Shown: positions 56,592-64,000 of the stretch, one piece after another
Numbering within the stretch: the stretch's first letter is position 1
Layout: each line of letters begins with the position of its first letter
Notes under the pieces: model-generated
Told to the model about the DNA's origin: nothing
The model's database searches: none
The model's input: only the letters and a program-made list of their open reading frames with translations
Source: Hsuehochloa calcarea
Lineage: Eukaryota; Streptophyta; Magnoliopsida; Poales; Poaceae
Length of the DNA stretch: 64,000 nucleotides
NCBI GenBank assembly: GCA_036346395.1
Contig: CM070602.1
Span: forward strand, 22,577,098 to 22,641,097
Direction of reading: 5' to 3'
Position numbers and translations under genes: made by a program

Positions 56592-57929
56592 ATTCATCAT
56601 ATAGAATAATCACATAACAACCACATTATAGGTGCACTTGCCTGTTTCTTTCTTTCCCGCTACGGCACACGAGGAAGCAAAATTGGTGTCTCTACTCTGG
56701 AACTCCACCTCCTACACAAGCATAGCGGTAACAATAAATACGATGAATGATGAGCTCCGTTTACACCCCTTAATCCAACACCTCAAGACCTATAACTCAA
56801 AGAGAGGTTCTACCCAAATTTCCCGGCAGTCTAGCATAATGCTTCCCGGGACAGAAGTACGAGAAAAATCGTAATTAAATATATGTAACTCCGAATGACT
56901 TGAAACCAGTGCTCAAATACTCTTAACGTAACAGGCTACGAAACTCTAGTTGGTGGGGTTCTTTGATTCGGCCAAACTAGTGGTCTAAAAAACCGTTGAA
57001 ACAACTGACAGACATCTGTCCAGAATACAGCACAGCAGTAAATAACATGGCATAACTTTCACTCTATAGATCCAATTTAGATGATCTTTATCAATTTGGA
57101 AATATTATTAAACAGGCTACAATAACCTAGTTGGGAAAGACTCCTGATTCGGCCTTCTATTAACCCTAATATTCTGGTGAAGTTTGCTGTTCCCTCAGTC
57201 TCACAGTCAGACAACAGCGACGGTAAAAATTCAATAACTTTTGATTCACACATCTAAAAAATATGTTCTTTATCAATTCTGAAATATTACTGGAATGGCT
57301 ACAACCTTCGTGTTGGGTGACCCTTCAGATTCGGCTCCAAAAAAAAAGCAAATTGGCTAGACATGCAGGCTGCCAAATCTCGTCAGCTTTCCTGTACAGT
57401 CGTAGAAAAACGGTCATAACTCCTAAACTATGACTCCAAACCAGGTGATCTCGGTGCCAAAAGAAAGATAAAATCGAGGGCTACAACTTTCTAAGAGATG
57501 GTAAGATCATAAAACGTATGCATAATACCCAAAACTGACGAGAAACACACTGCACAGATCTGATCTGCTACCTCCCCTGGTTTGGCCCTCCAAAAATAGC
57601 CTCGTATTCTTTCCAATGGACCAACGCAACGGGCTTCGCCGGGGAGGGAGGAGGTGTTGTGGAGGAGGTGATGGCGCAGGGGGAGACAATGGGGATAGGG
57701 GGTGGCGGCTTGGGGGAGAAAGGGAGGGGAGTGGGGGCGGCTAGGGTTTTGGGCGCCCCCCCTCCCTTGGCCGGCCTCCCCTCTTGGGCGTCCTGGGCCG
57801 CGGCCTGCGGCCCAGGTTGGCGAAAATAAGCGATAACCCCCCCTTTTTTTAGGAATTTTCCCTTTTTCTATTGTTCTTTCTTCTCCCGACTAGCTGTCTA
57901 TTTACCCGACTAAATTCCGGAGTATTACA
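56592..57929 (-). repeat. Minus-oriented LTR remnant with ~182-bp repeats
   Basis: Its right edge, read on the minus strand, is TGTAATACTCCGG, a standard Ty3 LTR start. Inside, ATAAC recurs at 57052, 57234 and 57416 (182 apart each) and GGCTAC at 56934, 57115, 57298 and 57479 (181, 183, 181). A GC-rich block (57590-57830) matches the promoter position. The left side is cut by the copia element. Open frames at 57507-57689 are low-complexity. Confidence 0.65.
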
Positions 57930-59529
57930 ATCTCATACAAATAACCATCCTCACCTGCAACAAGAGGTTATAAAACCTGAGTACAGAAGGTACTCGCAAG
58001 ACTTACACAAACTATTTAAAAGAAAGTGTTTGAGAGGTCTTATACAAAGGATTAGAATTTGTATATGCATAAGGTTAACAACAGGAAGATCATAATGGTT
58101 TCCATTTTTGGCACAAAGCAGTACAACTTAGCCTACACTTTCTAGGTTTTGAGAAGGCAATTTTGATAAACCAATTTGGCCTAAAACAGTAAATAAAAGA
58201 GAGCATAATCATAAAGTATACCACATTTAAGTGGCTGTCCCAAATCACAAAAACATTGCATAACAATGGCTTAAACCGAAATACATAGATAAAAAAAATG
58301 TTTCATTTCAAAATCTATACGAAGATCTATTCAATTCAAGCGTTGTCCGTAACCGTGGACACGGCTATTCGAATAGTTTTAATCCCTGCAGGGGTGTACA
58401 TCTTTACCCACACGACTTAGCTATCCCGTAAGCCATCTAGAATAATAGCACCACTGCCTTTGGTATGCCGGTCGGGTAAACTAAGATTCGGTATTTTTCA
58501 ACAAGTTGACACTATTGAGCTGGAATACCCATGTGTGACTAATCCCGCTCAGTACAAGTTACTAGTAGAACCTGCCAACCGAGGGCCCACATGTTGTGCC
58601 TTGAATGCCGATCTGAAAAACAGAAATTAAATGACAGAAAGTAGAGCTGTGCTAGCTGCACATATTAATTCGCAATCGGAGCCCTTAAGGTACATACATG
58701 TGATGGAACGCATGTATGGCCACACCCTCCTAAGAACATATGATATAGATACGAAATCAAACACATATGTCCTCACTTTCCTGTTTTCCAACTCAATAGC
58801 ACTAACCCTTTACTTAACCAAACAGCGCCCATACACTGCGTGTGGAAGTACGGTGGGGCTTGAATCATTTAGTCAATGTTCAGTCCTTAATCAATCCCGA
58901 CAAGACTACCACATTTCCCAATCTCGTGCACGAAGGCACCATCACTAGCGTCCACTTGTCCGGATTTAAAATTTGGGTGAAAGAACAAAAGTTGCTTTCA
59001 TTTCAAATTTGAATAAACTGAACAACGAATCAAAATAAATGAAATTCATTTAATGTTCCAAGTTTGGTAAAATAAACTTGACACACTACAGACTGCGTGG
59101 CTAAGCAATTTCTAACATAAGTATTTTAGTATAAAAGCACCACCCTAGGTTTGAGTGTATGATCCGATTAAAGGTAAGCCCCAAGAGTTGGATAGTAACT
59201 TGTTACAGATCACAATAAATTTTTAGGAATTTAGCATGCAACAGTGTCACTGTTTTTAGAAATCTACAGTATAAAAATTGGGATCAACATAGTGCAGAGA
59301 GGATGCTTGCCTTGATAATAGTAAACCTCTTGTTCATGTTCTTGTTGCTCATAAACAATTTCAACCACTTCAGAAGAACCAAAATCTAGAACACAAAAGT
59401 CCAATGAAAAGCAAGAAAGTGGCAAAGGACCAATGCATAAAAGAGTGTATGATCAATAGCTCAATGCATAATTAACAATATGCTTAAGTTACTTCTAGCT
59501 TAAGTAAGGATAATGACCCATATAATAGC
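57930..59529 (-). repeat. Further LTR-like DNA related to chromovirus LTRs
   Basis: CTGAGTACAGAAGGTACTCGCAAG at about 57977 (a palindromic TACAG/CTCG motif) and GGACACGGCTATTCGAATAG at 58357 parallel the order in the E4 LTR, where GGACACGGCTATTGAATAG occurs. It is therefore LTR DNA in minus orientation, but its ends are not identified. No protein is seen; a 105-codon frame at 58631-58948 has no family resemblance. Confidence 0.5.
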
Positions 59530-61030
59530 TGTTGTTTCCTGATATATAAAAATTTAGTAAATTAGTTTGGCATTGAAGTTTCAGATTTTGAACTGAAGCA
59601 GAATAGACTAGGTGAACTGTCACTAAGCAGACTGAAAACAAAATTATTTTGCTTAAGTCCCAACTAAGTCAATAGGGATAGAAACCTAACTTATCCCTTA
59701 CTCTCTACTAGAAGGAATAAAGGAGTAAAAGATCAGCATCTAGATATATGTGGCTGGCATGACAAGCAATATTAGCAGCACAGGAAAAAAGGGTAATGCA
59801 TATTTCTATAGCCTCAGGTTTGAGCAAACCGAAAATGGGACAGTTTTCAAAAGACACAGCTTAATGAGCCATGATTTTAAACAAAATAAGATCATTGATT
59901 AATTCATGGCTAATTGAGTAATAATTAAAGTTCATCTTATCACTCACCATCAGTTAGCAACCATTAACCAGTTCGGTTAAAAGCGTACTCTGATGTCGAG
60001 TTTGCAAACTGACATTTGGGTAGATTGCAAAGTAATGGTTTGCTGATTTACAATGAACAACTTAATGATTATACTAAGATTACTTGTTAATGAGAAAAAC
60101 TTGAAGCCTAACTTACTATTTACATCAGATGCTACTAATTATCAAAATTTGAGGCTTAACTTGGAATGGCAGTTGTCAGCTTTTGAAAACTGAAAAACTG
60201 GACAGATTTTAGGATAAATGCTTGCTGATCCACTAAACCATGACAAAAGAACATTTCTAATGAGGTTATAGCTAGATAAGTAGAATTTAAAGTCTAACTC
60301 ATCATTAATCATTAGTTAACACTCATGACCAGATTTCAGTTTGAACTGGACTCATTGCTTAAATCCTGAAACCGAAACAGGACAGATTAAAGATAAAAAA
60401 TTTGATGCTCCATTAGACTATAACAAAATGACATACTTGATGGAGCTACAGCTAGATAAGTACAACTACAAGTTTAACTTATCACTAACATCCATTAACA
60501 CTAATTAGCAAAATTCAGTTCAAACCGAAGTTGCAGTTTTTAGTTTTGCAAAAACCGAAAATAGTGCAATTTCACAAAAGTAAGTTATCTGCTGTATTAG
60601 ACTATGAGAAATTGGTATTCTTGGATTAAATTACAGTTAAATGAGTATATTTTAAAGTCTAACTCCTCACCAAACATTAGTTAGCACTAACGACCAGATT
60701 TCGGTTCAAACTGAATTGCAGTTTTGATCATACAGCGAAAGCGAACAGTGCAAAATTGGAAACTTGCTTGTTTTATTATATTGTGAACAAGATGATGTGT
60801 TTTCTTAAGTTGTAATTACACAATTAAAGCCACAGGTTTACACTCCTTTAATCTTTAGTTAACACTAACTATCAAAGTTGGTTTCAATCTGTAACTGCAG
60901 TTTTCAAATTTTGCAAACTGAGGTTAGGACAGATTTATAAAAAAAAATACTTATTAATCTATACATACACAAATAACTACTTTGCTTAAGCTAAGAGTAT
61001 GGTTAACTAATCTGAGGATCTCACTTAACC
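59530..61030 (-). repeat. Array of ~182-bp degenerate tandem repeats
   Basis: The anchor TTA(A/G)CACTAA and its variants lie at about 59951, 60127, 60315, 60495, 60680 and 60861 (spacing 176-188). Each is followed by a CAAACTGAATTGCAGTTTT-like segment, GACAGATTT and an AGCTAGATAAGTA-like segment. At least six units, and probably eight, span the interval. Similarity between units is moderate, so the array is old. Confidence 0.72.
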
Positions 61031-61429
61031 TTTAATTGCTAAGCAACAAGAATTAAGAGAGGAAGACAGGACTGCCCTTTTTGTCGGTTGGACCAACATC
61101 AGAAACAACAAAGAGACAGATTTACAGATTTCGGTTGATTTGAGAAATACTCTAAGAAAAGATTTTAGATTGGAGTTAAAGCTGAGTTGGAGAGTAAATA
61201 ATTCCCTAGGCCAACCCTTGCTAACACTAACCCTTCGATTTAGCAATAAAAGAACAATCTGTAATCTTCCAATTCAGCCAACATAAATAACAGAAAAGGT
61301 TTAAGGACACAGCTCACTGACCAAAGTTGGCCCACAATGGCAAGATTGAAAATCGGCTGCTACTCACTGGAGCAAGAAACCACCAATTGATGCTCTAACC
61401 AGCTCAGTTCCACAGGGAGCTACCCTTGC
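61031..61429. other. Flank between the repeat array and E10
   Basis: No protein or recognisable terminus. A 73-codon minus frame (61025-61246) is not convincing. It probably belongs to the same LTR as the array. Confidence 0.4.
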
Positions 61430-62431
61430 TGTAGCGCCCCGCTTTTTCAGAGATTTTCAAAATTTTAAAAATGAGAACCATTTACTTCTATTTGCCAAAA
61501 GCTTAATTTGGAATTTCAGAATCAATTGTGGTTTAATATGAATTAATCAAACTTAAATTAAATTAAAGTTGGTTTAATTGAGTTTTCTGGTATTTAAAAT
61601 CAAAAGTATTATTTTAAGTGTTTTCTTGGATTTATTGGATTTTAAAAATGATTTTCATTTTACCCGAAATTAAAAATTATTTTATTTGCAAAATAAAAAG
61701 AAAAATTAAAGGTAAAAGTATTTTTTATTAAGTCCATAATAATTCAAGGAAATTCTGTGAATTTTTCTAGAATTTTTGGGCTCTATTTGCTATTTTCTAA
61801 ATTATCTTTTCATTTGTTTGTATTTCTAAAATAAAAAAGGTATTAATATCGCTTTCACTGTTCTTGGGCCGAATCGTCGCCGGCCCGCTCCTGTTTTCCC
61901 CGCTTCGGCCCGCCTCCGCTCCTGGCCGTTGGATCTCCACCGGCCGTCCTCCTTCGCCGCAATGCGTCCCCGCGCTCGGTCGCTCCCGACCGTCCGATTC
62001 CCATCTCACGGCTCCCGATCGGTCGCGCCTCCCTTTCGCCCTTAGCCGTCCGATCAAAATCAGACGACGCTCTGCTGCCCCGCCCTGCTCTTCTTCTACC
62101 TCCCCCTCTTTCTCTCTCTCTCTCGCTCACGGGCGCCTCTGCATGCATGATTCCGCCGCCCGCCTCGGTCGCCTTGTTGTGTCGTCAGGAAGTCCACCCC
62201 TCGGCCTTCGCTCACTTCCCCCTTCGTCTTCCCAGTCGGCATGTGCGTCAGAGCTCGCCGCAACCGCGCCTCCGCCCGTGACTCCTCCTCCGGTCACCTC
62301 GCGTGGCGCCTCCTCTCTATTTTAGCGCGCGGCCCGCCTCCTTCTCCTCTCCTTCCCCCTCCTCCTTCCCTCCCTCGCTCTCTCTCCCCTCACCGTGACT
62401 TCCTCGCGCCGCTCCTGTGACTCGCCCGCCC

Positions 62432-62439
62432 TATTTAAG
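62432..62439 (+). promoter_or_regulatory. E10 LTR TATA-like box
   Basis: TATTTAAG in CGCCC-TATTTAAG-CGCC context, the same box as in the E1 LTR at 6643. Confidence 0.6.
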
Positions 62440-62698
62440 CGCCTGGCTCCACCTCTCCCCTTTTCTCTCCCGCGCTCTCTTCCTCCCTCTCGCCTCCGGT
62501 CGCCCCTCCGTTCATCGCCGTTTCCTTCGGCCGAGCCGCCGCCGTCGCCATTTGCGCCGCCTCGGTCCTCCTCCGTGCCGTCGACCCGCCATCGCCTTCC
62601 CAGCCGCCGTCGTCTCGGTGCGCCTCCCTTCGCCGGTCCTCCTCCCGGGCGCCATCGCCTCCGTCTCCCTCGGCTCCGATCGCCGCCGCGCGCGCCTC

Positions 62699-62757
62699 CC
62701 CCCCTCTCTCTCTCTCTCTCTTTCTCTCTCTATCTCTCCCTCTCGCTCTCTCTGCCG
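62699..62757 (+). repeat. CT-rich microsatellite in the E10 LTR leader
   Basis: An interrupted (CT)n run of about 59 bases with TTT and TAT interruptions lies 260 bases after the TATA-like box. A shorter CT run lies at 62103-62127. Confidence 0.85.
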
Positions 62758-64000
62758 GTGGGCCTCCCCACTGTGCTGTGGACCGCGCCCACACGCCGGT
62801 GGACCACGCCGTTCACGGCGTGGTGGACCTAGCGGCACTGTGCCGTGCACCTTCTCCCGCGTGGCTGTTCATTCGCGCCACGTGGCCGCTGGCGTCAAAA
62901 TCCCGGTTTTTCAGTCGAAAAATAAATCCGGAAATTCCCGAAAATCCAGAAAACCCTAATTCTATCATTTCATGTGATTTCCAACTTCATTCGTCCATAA
63001 CTTTCGCATCCGAACTCCGATTTGGGTGATCCAAATTTCTATATTCATATAAATTTAGCCCCTTTCATTTGGTTCTGGTTTTGTAATTTTTGGAGTTCAT
63101 TTGGTGCTGTTTTATTTATTTGTGCTATTCTCGCACGTGTAGATTCTGACATTTCGGAAGATTTCTTCGACCCGACGACCGAAGACCCGCTCCTCGTCAA
63201 CGAAGGCAAGTCGTAGGCCTTTGACCATGTTGAACCCATTTTACAAATGTATAATGTTTTAAATTATCATGGATGGCTAGTTTTATTAAAAATGGTTTTG
63301 GGAGTAGATAATTACCAAATTGCCATTATGCCTCCTTGATGAATTGAAAATGAAATGTCTCCTTGAATGACATATATCCTTGAACACCATAGGATGGTTA
63401 ATACTAGTTGGACATAATTGTATTACCAACTTGGGTGCGTATATTTACTTAGTCTTGCTTTAGTTACCCGCGATACTTTCGATCACATGTTCAATGAATA
63501 ATGAAATTTGACTAATGGAACTATGGAATTGTGGTGTGAGGCCACTATAATTAAAATGTGTTGAGCCATGGCAGGGATTGCCATTTGGTCGGGAATGAAC
63601 AAAAATGATTTATGCTCGGGCTTGTGGTAGGGAGTGAAGGTGGGTGCGTGAGGCACATTGGGATGTGGAAAGTCTCGTCTGAGCAGCCAACTAAGGACTT
63701 AACTTTGCAAGTCATTGATCTGGGCCACCTCGTGCAACCACAAGTCCGGTATGGGACGGACCTGGCCAACTAATTAGGGAAGTTTTGAGTCGGTTCTGTT
63801 TGGGTTGATTATTGGCGCAAGAGGGGGTCGTGAGGGCGAAACCTTAGCGAGCAGAACCGAGGCAAAATGGAACTTTGTAAAGGCCTTGTGATAATCACTT
63901 AGTCGCACACCCTCGAAAGTGTGTCAGACGGACATTACAAGTGATTTATCTCTTGTGGGTAAAGCTGTACAACCTCTGCAGAGTGTTAAAATCTATTCGA

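Larger units (their letters stand above)
61430..64000 (+). repeat. E10 chromovirus LTR, 5' part (runs off the window)
   Basis: It begins TGTAGCGCCCCGC, then TTTTTCAGAGATTTTC, parallel to E1 (TGTAACATCCC, TTTTCAGAGCC). The layout repeats E1: AT-rich start, GC-rich promoter (61860-62880), TATA-like box, then the block 63006-63058 and a terminal part with GGACTTAACTTTG (63693; 8113 in E1). The end would lie beyond 64000, so it may be a solo LTR or a 5' LTR. GC-block frames of up to 180 codons are low-complexity Pro/Ser/Arg and not genes. Confidence 0.85.

Noticed and set aside
62395..62959. Overlapping 145-180 codon frames on both strands in the E10 LTR
   Set aside because: CT/GC-rich repeat sequence leaves few stops in any frame. 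The residues are low-complexity and the position is an LTR leader.

Overview
This is a transposon-dense plant nuclear window, almost certainly from a grass (Poaceae) chromosome. The genus cannot be fixed from sequence alone. The grass call rests on the Ty3 chromoviruses with GC-rich LTRs, a RIRE3-like Ty3 element, a CACTA end built of TTTGCCGAGTGC repeats, and the GC-rich coding of the one cellular gene. I see no prokaryotic, organellar or CRISPR features.

Layout. 1-9160: Ty3 chromovirus E1 (+), with the tail of its 5' LTR, a decayed gag-pol with chromodomain, and a 3.1-kb 3' LTR. 9161-11637: LTR remnant, primer site and gag start of a second Ty3 element (E2). 11638-39100: a RIRE3-like Ty3 element (E3, +) preceded by the pol tail of a sister copy that shares its LTR. 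E3 is split by a minus-strand chromovirus E4 (14633-26033, inside gag) and by a 10.3-kb CACTA transposon, CACTA-1 (27629-37947, inside reverse transcriptase, flanked by GAT/GAT). At 39100 the E3 integrase runs into a truncated CACTA-2 that ends at 40793.

40794-44919 is the only stretch that looks like ordinary gene space. It holds one intact single-exon gene on the minus strand (43503-44267), an AP2/ERF transcription factor of the DREB/ABI4-like type, with a TATA-like box and a pyrimidine-rich leader. A third CACTA element starts at 44920, about 650 bp upstream of its start codon, and runs into a 100-N gap (47652-47751). After the gap lies a Ty1/copia element (gag to RNase H, then a 1.87-kb 3' LTR ending at 56591). 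56592-61429 is minus-oriented LTR-like DNA with tandem ~182-bp repeats, and 61430-64000 is the start of another chromovirus LTR (E10, +).

No retroelement is coding-competent as read: every gag-pol has frameshifts or stops. Paired LTRs differ by small indels that often sit beside CAG/CTG, so part of the damage may be assembly error rather than decay. The most notable patterns are a ~182-183-bp period shared by three separate LTR regions, a CACTA-1 that looks composite, the shared-LTR tandem of E3, and a run of CxxC-coiled-coil modules between copia gag and protease.
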